Assembly: GCF_001941965.1 (NCBI RefSeq)
Contig: NZ_MKZO01000073.1
Span: forward strand, 186,001 to 250,000
Source: Pseudomonas putida
GTDB lineage: Bacteria > Pseudomonadota > Gammaproteobacteria > Pseudomonadales > Pseudomonadaceae
Direction: 5' to 3'
DNA length: 64,000 nucleotides
Positions 19,811 through 28,348 of this stretch are shown piece by piece. Position 1 is the first letter of the stretch. Each line of letters opens with the position of its first letter. The notes under the pieces are model-generated. The model was not told the DNA's origin. It did no database searches and was given only the letters and a program-made list of their open reading frames with translations. The translations under genes were made by a program, and so were the position numbers.

Positions 19811-19829
19811 GATAATGATTAGCTTGTCG
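19811..19829. promoter_or_regulatory. Fur-box-like sequence upstream of hugZ-type gene
   Basis: GATAATGATTAGCTTGTCG matches the 19-bp Fur consensus at about 12 positions, with the first nine identical. It lies 47 nt before the start of a haem-degradation-family gene. The second half is degenerate, so the call is tentative. Confidence 0.4.
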
Positions 19830-19875
19830 CTATCGCCGCCCGTGCCGGGTGGTCCGTTTTTCCAGGAGTGCAGAC

Positions 19876-20607
19876 GTGAGTGCCAACGTAGCCAGGCCCG
19901 CCCGAGAATTGCTGTTGAAAGAGTACCGCGGGGTGCTCTCGACCCATTCCAAATCCATGCCCGGCTTCCCGTTCGGCTCCGTGGTGCCGTACTGCCTGGA
20001 CGCTGATGGCAACCCGCTGATCCTGATCAGCCGCATCGCCCAGCACACCCACAACCTGCAGAAGGACCCGAAGTGTTCGCTGCTGGTAGGTGAGCGTGGT
20101 GCCGAGGATGTCCAGGCGGTCGGTCGCCTGACCGTGCTGGCCGAAGCGCGCAAGCTGGAGCAGGCCGAGGCCATCGAGGCCGCTGCCGAGCGCTACTACC
20201 GCTACTTCCCTGAATCGCGCAATTACCACAGCGCCCACGATTTCGACTTCTGGGTCCTGGAGCCGGTGCGCCACCGCTACATTGGCGGTTTCGGCGCCAT
20301 CCACTGGATCGATCAGCTGACCCTGGCCAATCCGTTCGCCGGCAAGGCCGAGCTGAGCATGGTCGAACACATGAACAGCGACCACGCCAATGCCATCGCC
20401 CACTACGTCGCACTCAGCGGTTTGCCTGACGCGGTACCAGCGCAACTGGCCGGGATCGACAGCGAAGGCATGCACCTGCGCATCGGTCAGGCACTGTATT
20501 GGCTGGCGTTTCCGGAGCTTTGCAACACGCCGACACAAGTGCGTGAAGCCTTGGTTTTGCTGGCCCGCGCTGATAAATGGCCACAGGTGCAAACAGCTGA
20601 GGCTTGA
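19876..20607 (+). CDS. HugZ/HutZ-type haem-utilisation protein (PNPOx fold plus DUF2470)
   Basis: A 243-residue protein. Residues about 10-160 form a split-barrel pyridoxamine-phosphate-oxidase-like domain; the C-terminal 80 residues carry the DUF2470 signature (VEHMNSDHANAIAHYV). This combination is seen in the HugZ/HutZ family of haem-binding and haem-degrading proteins. Biochemical function in Pseudomonas is inferred. The start is a GTG supported by CCAGGAG 8-9 nt upstream; the reading upstream lacks family similarity. A Fur-like sequence upstream fits an iron-linked role. Confidence 0.8.
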   Translation: MSANVARPARELLLKEYRGVLSTHSKSMPGFPFGSVVPYCLDADGNPLILISRIAQHTHNLQKDPKCSLLVGERGAEDVQAVGRLTVLAEARKLEQAEAIEAAAERYYRYFPESRNYHSAHDFDFWVLEPVRHRYIGGFGAIHWIDQLTLANPFAGKAELSMVEHMNSDHANAIAHYVALSGLPDAVPAQLAGIDSEGMHLRIGQALYWLAFPELCNTPTQVREALVLLARADKWPQVQTAEA

Positions 20608-20670
20608 AATTACGAGCTAAAGTTACCATTTGGGGTCTATTGGAAGATGTCTTCCGCTGAGGAAACCTCG

Positions 20671-21150
20671 ATGCGTGCTTTTCTACTGTTGTTTCTCGCT
20701 TTCCCGATCCTGGAGCTGTACGTCTTTTTCAAGGTGAGCAGCTCCATCGGCTTCTTCCCGGCGCTGCTGCTGATCTTCGCCGGCTCCGCCCTGGGTATCC
20801 TGGTGGTGCGGGTCGCCGGTCTGGCCACGGCGCTGCGTACCCGTGACAGCCTGCAGCGCGGCGAAATGCCCGCCGAGGACATGTTCCACGGCCTGATGCT
20901 GGCGCTGGGTGGCGGCCTGCTGCTGATCCCGGGCTTTATCAGCGATGTGTTCGGCCTGCTCCTGCTGCTGCCGTTCGTCCGTCGCCTGCTCGGGCGCAAG
21001 CTGCGCGAGCGCGCCGAGGCCCAGGCCATGCGCCAGCGGGCGTTTGCCGATGAGTACATGAACAGCCAGCCGGGCCAGCCCGGTGCGCAGGGCCGCAACC
21101 CCCGGCAGCCGAATGTGATCGAAGGTGAGTACGAGCACCGCGATTCCTGA
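20671..21150 (+). CDS. fxsA: FxsA membrane protein
   Basis: A 159-residue inner membrane protein of the FxsA family, named for suppression of F-exclusion of phage T7 in E. coli. It has three to four hydrophobic segments: MRAFLLLFLAFPILELYVFF, GFFPALLLIFAGSALGILVVR, and GGGLLLIPGFISDVFGLLLLLPFVR, plus a polar C-terminal tail. I start at the ATG after GAGGAAACCTCG; an earlier ATG 24 nt upstream has no family similarity. It sits directly upstream of groES, as in P. aeruginosa, and has its own terminator. Confidence 0.92.
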   Translation: MRAFLLLFLAFPILELYVFFKVSSSIGFFPALLLIFAGSALGILVVRVAGLATALRTRDSLQRGEMPAEDMFHGLMLALGGGLLLIPGFISDVFGLLLLLPFVRRLLGRKLRERAEAQAMRQRAFADEYMNSQPGQPGAQGRNPRQPNVIEGEYEHRDS

Positions 21151-21166
21151 TCCGGATCCGCTCCTG

Positions 21167-21194
21167 AAAAACGGCCCTTGCGAGGGCCGTTTTT
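21167..21194 (+). terminator. Rho-independent terminator of fxsA
   Basis: AAAACGGCCCT / AGGGCCGTTTT stem of 11 bp with a short TGCG-type loop and five T. It insulates groESL from fxsA transcription. Confidence 0.9.
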
Positions 21195-21234
21195 CATTCC
21201 AGCCCTTTCATTGCAAAAAAATTCATTTGCGAGC

Positions 21235-21262
21235 CTTGTAATCCCCTTGGCCGCCCCTATGT
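21235..21262 (+). promoter_or_regulatory. Sigma-32-type heat-shock promoter of groES-groEL
   Basis: CTTGTAA (21235-21241) and CCCCTATGT (21254-21262) resemble the sigma-32 -35 CTTGAAA and -10 CCCCATNT with a 12-nt spacer. It is 146 nt before the groES start, giving a long leader. The assignment is by motif only. Confidence 0.6.
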
Positions 21263-21407
21263 ATGGGTCACCGCAAGGTTTCTGGGCATCCGCACCAGAC
21301 ATGAACAGATGTGGCCCGCCTGGCGAGCCACGACCGGCAACGCCGGAAGCATCCACCCGCCGGTAACGAAACCGGCCGATGAAAACCACAATCAGGAGAG
21401 ATCGACA

Positions 21408-21701
21408 ATGAAGCTTCGTCCTCTGCATGACCGCGTCGTTATCCGCCGCAGCGAAGAAGAATCGAAAACCGCTGGCGGTATCGTTCTGCCAGGCTCGGCT
21501 GCTGAAAAGCCAAACCGTGGCGAAGTCGTCGCCGTTGGCACCGGTCGCATCCTGGACAACGGTGAAGTGCGTGCGCTGGCCGTGAAAGTGGGTGACAAAG
21601 TGGTTTTCGGCCCTTACTCGGGCAGCAACACTGTGAAAGTTGACGGCGAAGACCTGCTGGTAATGAGCGAGAACGAAATCCTCGCCGTTGTCGAAGCTTG
21701 A
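21408..21701 (+). CDS. groES: Co-chaperonin GroES
   Basis: A 97-residue heptameric lid of the GroEL chamber. It starts MKLRPLHDRVVIRR, has the mobile loop ESKTAGGIVLPG at about 17-28 that docks on GroEL, and ends in the typical MSENEILAVVEA. CAGGAGAG precedes the ATG. It is 47 nt upstream of groEL and co-transcribed with it from a heat-shock-type promoter. Confidence 0.99.
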   Translation: MKLRPLHDRVVIRRSEEESKTAGGIVLPGSAAEKPNRGEVVAVGTGRILDNGEVRALAVKVGDKVVFGPYSGSNTVKVDGEDLLVMSENEILAVVEA

Positions 21702-21748
21702 TTCCGCTGGTTTCCCGTTACTCCAAAGTATTCAAGGATTAAACGATC

Positions 21749-23392
<1,644 letters not shown>

Positions 23393-23418
23393 TCCAGCCT
23401 TACCCTGCTGCATAAAAG

Positions 23419-23445
23419 AGCCCCGCTAGATGCGGGGCTTTTTTT
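23419..23445 (+). terminator. Rho-independent terminator of groESL
   Basis: AGCCCCGC / GCGGGGCT stem with a 5-nt loop and seven T, 26 nt after the groEL stop. Confidence 0.93.
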
Positions 23446-23546
23446 ATGCCTGTCGGAAAGCAAAGTGGTCCCCTGTGGGGCTTGGCTTCAGTGGCAGGCT
23501 GAGGTTCTGTTGGGGACAAGCCCAGGTGTCATGGGCTGGCTCAATA

Positions 23547-23640
23547 CCCTGTGGGAGCTGGCTTGCCAGCGATCTGGCCGGATCTGACAACCCTTTTGTG
23601 CTTGCCGGCCTCATCGCTGGCAAGCCAGCTCCCACAGGGT
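23547..23640. repeat. REPIN (class A spacer)
   Basis: Direct REP GTGGGAGCTGGCTTGCCAGC (23551-23570) and inverted REP (about 23612-23637) around a spacer. Read on the minus strand the spacer is GGCCGGCAAGCACAAAAGG then GTTGTCAG, nearly the same as GGCCGGCAAGGGCAAAAATGTTGTCAG at 10092-10118. It ends 10 nt from the PAP2 stop. Confidence 0.88.
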
Positions 23641-23649
23641 CCGCGTTGC

Positions 23650-24396
23650 TTATCCAGCCTGGGCTACTTTACCGGCTTCGGCACTCACCACCGGCGCCTT
23701 CCGGCGATACAGCACCAGGTAATAGCACCCCAGCCCGATCAGCCAGCAGAACACCGCCGTCCACACGTTGTGCGAGAAGAAGTGCGCCCCTTGCAACATG
23801 CGCCCGACCGAGAACACCGTGCCCAGCGCGAAGGCGAACACCAGCGCGGCCCTGGCCATGCGCGGACGCCGATCCCGCAGCACGAAGAACAGCGCAAACA
23901 GGGTAAAGCCGGTAGCCGCGTGCCCACCGGGCCAGCAGCGTCCGGGCTTGTCGGTCTGCGGCCGGGCTTCCAGCAGCTTGCTGTAGGTTTCCTTGCCACC
24001 GAACTCGCTCAAGCTCCACGGACACTGGACTGCGGTGACCGCCTTGAGTGGAGTAACGAATGCAGTGGCCAGGCCCAGGCTCAGCACCAGGCAACCCAGC
24101 TCCCGGCGGATCGGTTTCAGGCGTTGCAGGGTAAAGCTGGCTACAAAGCCGATGATTGCCAGCACACTGAAGCCGATCACCACCTGCTTGGCCCGGTCAT
24201 GCAGGATGTTTTCCAGGAAATAGCTGTGCCGACCGATGAACTGGCCGGCGCTGTGGTCGAAGAACTGGTTGGCCAGGATCATGTCCAGGTCGGTCATTTC
24301 CAGAAGGATCAGGATCACAGCGGTTAACAGGGGAATGCCCAGTACAATCCAGGGATTGAGCGGGCGCGACGGACGGAAGTCGTTGATGGCGGGCAT
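23650..24396 (-). CDS. PAP2 family membrane phosphatase
   Basis: A 248-residue integral membrane phosphatase. The PAP2 signature is present: KAVTAVQCPWS resembles motif 1 (Kx6RP) in a diverged form, motif 2 is GGHAATGF (PSGH-like, with catalytic His), and motif 3 is SVGRMLQGAHFFSHNV (SRx5Hx3D-like). It has about five hydrophobic segments. Likely substrates are lipid phosphates such as phosphatidate or undecaprenyl/lipid A phosphates; the exact one is not decided. The ATG follows TCAGGATCG. A ColR-type box lies upstream at 24468-24483, and the orthologue PP0900 of P. putida belongs to the ColR regulon. Confidence 0.87.
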   Translation of the reverse strand: MPAINDFRPSRPLNPWIVLGIPLLTAVILILLEMTDLDMILANQFFDHSAGQFIGRHSYFLENILHDRAKQVVIGFSVLAIIGFVASFTLQRLKPIRRELGCLVLSLGLATAFVTPLKAVTAVQCPWSLSEFGGKETYSKLLEARPQTDKPGRCWPGGHAATGFTLFALFFVLRDRRPRMARAALVFAFALGTVFSVGRMLQGAHFFSHNVWTAVFCWLIGLGCYYLVLYRRKAPVVSAEAGKVAQAG

Positions 24397-24467
24397 GGGC
24401 GATCCTGACGGGATGGAGTCGACCGGCGATTCTCCGCCTCGACACATGGGCCGTTCGTGAATCCGTC

Positions 24468-24483
24468 GTGAAAAAATCGTCAG
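24468..24483 (-). promoter_or_regulatory. ColR-binding-site-like box upstream of PAP2 gene
   Basis: On the minus strand the sequence is CTGACGATTTTTTCAC. It fits, as I recall it, the ColR consensus YYNASNNYTTTTTCAC at every position. It lies 72 nt before the PAP2 start. The second copy at 26590-26605 differs by one base. Confidence 0.7.
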
Positions 24484-24577
24484 GTGACAATATCGTTCGA
24501 ATGCCCTAGCAGCTTGTCTACTATGACCGTAAGCTGCGCCACCTGAAGGCCATCAGCCGAACATCAAGAGGGACGCC

Positions 24578-25261
24578 ATGCGCATTCTACTGGTTGAAGA
24601 CAACCGCGATATCCTGGCCAACCTGGCCGATTACCTGGGGCTCAAGGGCTATACCGTGGATTGTGCCCAGGATGGCCTGTCCGGCCTGCACCTGGCCGCC
24701 ACCGAACACTACGATCTGATCGTCCTCGACATCATGCTGCCCGGGATCGACGGCTATACCCTGTGCAAGCGCCTGCGCGAGGACGCCCGCCGCGATACCC
24801 CGGTGATCATGCTGACCGCCCGCGACCAGCTTGACGACCGTCTCCAGGGTTTCCGTTCAGGGGCCGACGATTACCTGCTCAAGCCGTTCGCCTTGTCCGA
24901 ACTGGCCGCCCGCATCGAAGCGGTGCTGCGCCGGGCCCAGGGCGGCGGACGCCGCAGCCTGCAGGTCGGCGACTTGAGCTACGACCTCGATACCCTCGAA
25001 GTCACCCGCCAGGGCCGTCACCTCAAGCTCAACCCGGTCGGCCTCAAGCTGCTCGCCGTGCTGATGCAGAAAAGCCCGCATGTCCTGCGTCGCGAGGTGC
25101 TGGAAGACGCCTTGTGGGGCGACGACTGCCCGGACAGCGATAGCCTGCGCAGCCACGTTCACCAGTTGCGCCAGGTGATCGACAAGCCCTTCGACAAACC
25201 GCTGCTGCACACCGTGCATGGCGTCGGTTATCGCCTGGCCGAGGGCCGCGATGGAGTTTAA
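24578..25261 (+). CDS. colR: Response regulator ColR
   Basis: OmpR-family regulator, 227 residues. The receiver domain has acidic residues Glu7, Asp8 and phospho-acceptor Asp51 (LIVLDIMLPG), Thr/Lys in MLTARD and LLKPF, and a C-terminal winged helix (LRSHVHQLRQVIDKPF, HTVHGVGYRL). With ColS it controls envelope-maintenance genes and responds to excess zinc, iron, manganese and cadmium in P. putida. It overlaps colS by 11 nt, so translation is coupled. Confidence 0.95.
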   Translation: MRILLVEDNRDILANLADYLGLKGYTVDCAQDGLSGLHLAATEHYDLIVLDIMLPGIDGYTLCKRLREDARRDTPVIMLTARDQLDDRLQGFRSGADDYLLKPFALSELAARIEAVLRRAQGGGRRSLQVGDLSYDLDTLEVTRQGRHLKLNPVGLKLLAVLMQKSPHVLRREVLEDALWGDDCPDSDSLRSHVHQLRQVIDKPFDKPLLHTVHGVGYRLAEGRDGV

Positions 25262-26543
25262 GCAGAGCCTCGCCCAGCGGATCATCATCGCCTTTGCCCT
25301 GATGAGCGCGCTGGTGGCGGGAGCGTTCGCCTTCGGGATCGTCGCCACCGTGCATCTGGTGGAAGAACGCCTGATTTCCTCGGTGCTCGGTGGCGATCTG
25401 CAACGCCTGCTGCTGATGGACAGTGTCAGCGAGTGGAGCCACCGGCCACGGCCGGACCAGTTGTTCTACTACAGCGGCGGGCGCGATGACTTTGCCTTGC
25501 CGTCGGATCTGCGTCACCTCAACCCCGGCTTCCACGAGGTATTCCGCGAGCATCTGTCGTACCACGCCATGGTCGAAGTGGTGGATGGCCGGCGCTATGT
25601 GCTGTTGCAGGACCAGAGCGATTTCGAAGAACGCGAGCGGGTGCTGTTCGCTGTGGTGGTGGTGGGCTTCGTGCTCAGCCTGGCGCTGGCGGTGTTCCTC
25701 GGCTGGATCCTGGCGCGGCGGGTGATGGCACCGGTCATCCGCCTGGCCCGGCAGGTTCGTCATCGCGACCAGTTGCTCGGCCTGGCCCCGCCGCTGGCGC
25801 CGGATTACGCCGCGGACGAGGTGGGCCAGTTGGCGGTGGCCTTCGATGCCACCCTGGGCCGCCTGCGCGACGCGCTGACTCGCGAACGTCTGTTCACCAG
25901 CGACGTCAGTCATGAGTTGCGCACGCCCTTGATGGTGCTCGCCAGTTCCTGCGAGTTGCTGATGGAATACCCAGGTATCGAAGGCCGCGCCCGTGCCCAG
26001 GTGGAGCGCATTGCCCGTGCTACCGAAGAGATGCAGGAACTGGTCAAGACCTTCCTGATGCTGGCCCGGGCCCAGCGCGATGAAGGCGCCGTGGCGTCAC
26101 GCACCACCCTCAAGGAGGTGAGTGACGAACTGCTGGGTGTTTGGCGCGACACCATCGAGCAGAAGGGCCTGAAGCTGACCCTGGTGGTCAACGAGCAGTC
26201 ACCGACCCTGTACAACGCGACCTTCCTGCATTCGGTGATGGGCAATCTGCTGCGCAATGCTGCCCACTATACCGATGAAGGCTTTATCCGCCTGACCCTC
26301 GAGGCCGACAGCTTTACCGTCGAGGACAGCGGCGTGGGCATTCCCGTTGAGCAGCGCGAGGCGATGTTCCAGCCGTTCGTGCGCGGTGGCGAGAAGCGCG
26401 GGGAGGGGCTGGGGCTTGGCCTGTCGCTGGTGCAGCGCATCTGTGACGACCAGGGCTGGGTGGTCACGCTCAGCGAAACCCAACCCCATGGCTGCCGTTT
26501 CCACGTCAGCCTGGGCGACAAGGGGATGGCGCCGGACGCCTAA
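25251..26543 (+). CDS. colS: Sensor histidine kinase ColS
   Basis: A 430-residue membrane kinase. Two membrane segments (about 11-33 and 130-152) enclose a ~96-residue periplasmic domain. The metal-sensing residues described for P. putida ColS are all present at the same numbers: His35, Glu38, Glu96, His105 and the ExxE motif Glu126/Glu129 (FEERERV). HAMP is followed by HisKA with SDVSHELRTPLMV, N box VMGNLLRNAAHYT, and GEGLGLGLSLVQRI. The start is chosen at MEFKQSLAQR, which restores this numbering. Confidence 0.95.
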   Translation: MEFKQSLAQRIIIAFALMSALVAGAFAFGIVATVHLVEERLISSVLGGDLQRLLLMDSVSEWSHRPRPDQLFYYSGGRDDFALPSDLRHLNPGFHEVFREHLSYHAMVEVVDGRRYVLLQDQSDFEERERVLFAVVVVGFVLSLALAVFLGWILARRVMAPVIRLARQVRHRDQLLGLAPPLAPDYAADEVGQLAVAFDATLGRLRDALTRERLFTSDVSHELRTPLMVLASSCELLMEYPGIEGRARAQVERIARATEEMQELVKTFLMLARAQRDEGAVASRTTLKEVSDELLGVWRDTIEQKGLKLTLVVNEQSPTLYNATFLHSVMGNLLRNAAHYTDEGFIRLTLEADSFTVEDSGVGIPVEQREAMFQPFVRGGEKRGEGLGLGLSLVQRICDDQGWVVTLSETQPHGCRFHVSLGDKGMAPDA

Positions 26544-26589
26544 GGCTGACGGCGCCCGGTGTAATACTTTGTAAAACCTATGGTTTTAT

Positions 26590-26605
26590 CTGACGTTTTT
26601 TTCAC
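26590..26605 (+). promoter_or_regulatory. ColR-binding-site-like box upstream of methyltransferase operon
   Basis: CTGACGTTTTTTTCAC fits the remembered ColR consensus at every position. It lies 67 nt before the methyltransferase ATG; the orthologous operon PP0903-PP0905 of P. putida is a known ColR target. Confidence 0.7.
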
Positions 26606-26672
26606 AACGACATGACCTGACGGCAACGTCGCCACCCGTAACGTGGCGCTCATTGAAGTCAGGAGATGTTCC

Positions 26673-27353
26673 ATGTCCACTCAGACCAAACTCGAGTTTT
26701 CCGACAAGTACGACCGCCAGCACGCCCAGGAGTACTTCGAGAAGCACCAGGCCAGCCTGGCCCGGCGCCTGTCCCACCAGCGCGACGAGCAACTGGCCCG
26801 GCGTGCACTGACCCTGGCAGGCGACCCCGGCCTGGTCCTCGATCTGCCGTGTGGCGCGGGCCGCTTCTGGCCGATGTTGGCGGAAAAGCACAACCGCGTG
26901 ATCATCGGCGCCGACAACTCAGCCGCCATGCTGGAGACAGCCTGTCGCTCGCAGCCGGCGGATATCGTGAAACGGGTACGCCCCTTGCAGACTTCTGCGT
27001 TCGACATCGACTTGCCTGATAACGCCGTCGACAGCATTTTCTGCATGCGCCTGTTCCACCATATCGGTGAAGCGCCTCACAGGATGCAAATTCTAAAAGA
27101 ATTTCAAAGGGTTACGCGTGATAGCGTGATTCTGTCGTTGTGGGTCGATGGCAATCTCAAGGCCTGGCGCCGGAAAAAGCTCGAAGCGCAGCGGATTGCC
27201 CGGGGCGAAACCGGGGGTTACCAGAACCGCTTCGTGTTACCAGCGGCTACGGTCGAAGCAGAATTCAAGGCGGCAGGTTTCCGCATCCAGGAACGAATGG
27301 ACTTTCTGCCGTTCTACGCCATGTGGCGAGTTTATGTATTGCGAAAGGGTTGA
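26673..27353 (+). CDS. Class I SAM-dependent methyltransferase
   Basis: A 226-residue Rossmann-fold methyltransferase. Motif I is LVLDLPCGAGRFWP (about residues 51-64), the acidic end of strand 2 is IIGADNSAAML, and motif IV is DSIFCMRLFHHIGE. It is first in an operon with inaA (5 nt gap) and a small exported protein. The context, next to colRS and an LPS-kinase-like gene, suggests an envelope substrate, but none can be named. The ATG follows TCAGGAG. Confidence 0.87.
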   Translation: MSTQTKLEFSDKYDRQHAQEYFEKHQASLARRLSHQRDEQLARRALTLAGDPGLVLDLPCGAGRFWPMLAEKHNRVIIGADNSAAMLETACRSQPADIVKRVRPLQTSAFDIDLPDNAVDSIFCMRLFHHIGEAPHRMQILKEFQRVTRDSVILSLWVDGNLKAWRRKKLEAQRIARGETGGYQNRFVLPAATVEAEFKAAGFRIQERMDFLPFYAMWRVYVLRKG

Positions 27354-27358
27354 AGACT

Positions 27359-28069
27359 ATGGATGTGACAGACGCGGGCCGGGCCTCCGGTACTGACCAA
27401 TTCAAGCACTTCTGGCAGCAGCAGGGTGAATGGGTGGAAGCGCCCAACCAGCGCCGTGGGGGCGAGAGCGGTGTGCAGCGCCTGCGCGACGAGCGGGGCC
27501 ACATGCTCTATGCCAAGCGCCAGGTCGGGCATATCTATCGCAGCCTGTTGCATCCTTTCGGTCGCCCTACGGTGTTGCGCGAGTACGAGGCACTGCACAG
27601 TTTCGAACAACTGGGGGTGCGGGTCCCGCATATCGTGTACTGCGGGGTCGAGCGTGATGCCGATCGTCAGTGGCGGGCGCTGCTGGTCAGCGAGGCACTG
27701 GACGGTTTCGAGGAGATCGACAACTGGTATGCCGCAGGTGGCCGCGAGCGCCACGGCGAAGCCCTGCATGATCGCATCCTTGAAGACCTGGCGCGCAACC
27801 TCGCGCGCATGCACCTGGGGCACTGGCAGCATGGCTGCCTGTATGCCAAGCATGTCTTCGTCAAGGTGGTGGGCGAAGGTGACGCGGCCCGTGCCGAGGT
27901 TGCATTGCTCGACCTGGAGAAATGCCGGCGGCGCATCAGCAAGCATAAGGCGGCTGCCAATGACCTGCGCCAATTGCGCCGCCATTCGTCGTTCAGCGAT
28001 GCTGACTGGGAAAAGCTGCTCTACTTTTACCGTACGGCGTTTGGCAGCGCAGTCAAAGGTTTAGAGTGA
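27359..28069 (+). CDS. inaA: InaA, lipopolysaccharide-kinase-family protein
   Basis: A 236-residue protein of the Kdo/WaaP kinase family. Kinase-like blocks include LYAKRQVGHIYRSLLHPFG (with the phosphate-loop-like basic segment), LREYEALHSF (conserved Glu), MHLGHWQHGCLYAKHVFVK (catalytic-loop-like) and ALLDLEKCRRR (DxE metal site). InaA responds to weak acids in E. coli; its substrate is not settled. It starts 5 nt after the methyltransferase and its TGA overlaps the next ATG by one base. Confidence 0.9.
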   Translation: MDVTDAGRASGTDQFKHFWQQQGEWVEAPNQRRGGESGVQRLRDERGHMLYAKRQVGHIYRSLLHPFGRPTVLREYEALHSFEQLGVRVPHIVYCGVERDADRQWRALLVSEALDGFEEIDNWYAAGGRERHGEALHDRILEDLARNLARMHLGHWQHGCLYAKHVFVKVVGEGDAARAEVALLDLEKCRRRISKHKAAANDLRQLRRHSSFSDADWEKLLYFYRTAFGSAVKGLE

Positions 28070-28287
28070 TGAAACTAGAAATAGCACGAAGTTTGTTTCT
28101 CCTGGCTGCCCTGGCCACCGCAACCGCAGCGGTGGCCGCCTGGGAGCAGCCGCGTCCCGGAGTGATCAGTGCCTCCACGCACTGTCCGCTGCCGCGCACG
28201 GCGAAACCGCAGGTCCAGGTACAGCCCGACCATGATCTGCTGCTGTTTCTGTTTGGTATGAGCCAGGGGCTTCGCGCCCAGGGTTGA
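28069..28287 (+). CDS. Small exported protein, last gene of the methyltransferase-inaA operon
   Basis: A 72-residue product with a typical signal peptide (MKLEIARSLFLLAALATATAAVAA). The mature part of about 48 residues is Pro- and Val-rich with one Cys (THCPLPR) and a hydrophobic segment HDLLLFLFGMSQGL. I do not recognise a domain. The ATG overlaps the inaA stop (TGATG), which supports translation. It is in the position of PP0905, the third gene of the P. putida ColR-regulated operon. Function unknown. Confidence 0.7.
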   Translation: MKLEIARSLFLLAALATATAAVAAWEQPRPGVISASTHCPLPRTAKPQVQVQPDHDLLLFLFGMSQGLRAQG

Positions 28288-28305
28288 AGGGCTGCTTCAA
28301 CCAGC

Positions 28306-28342
28306 AGGGCCTCATCGCCGGCGTTGCCGGCGATGAGGCCCT
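28306..28342. terminator. Perfect 17-bp hairpin after the inaA operon
   Basis: AGGGCCTCATCGCCGGC / GCCGGCGATGAGGCCCT with a 3-nt GTT loop, between the convergent small-protein gene and mexW. There is no clear T tract. The outer CCTCATCGC / GCGATGAGG is identical to REPIN ends, so it may be a REPIN relic that lost its core and now acts as a two-way transcript end. Confidence 0.7.
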
Positions 28343-28348
28343 CATTGT

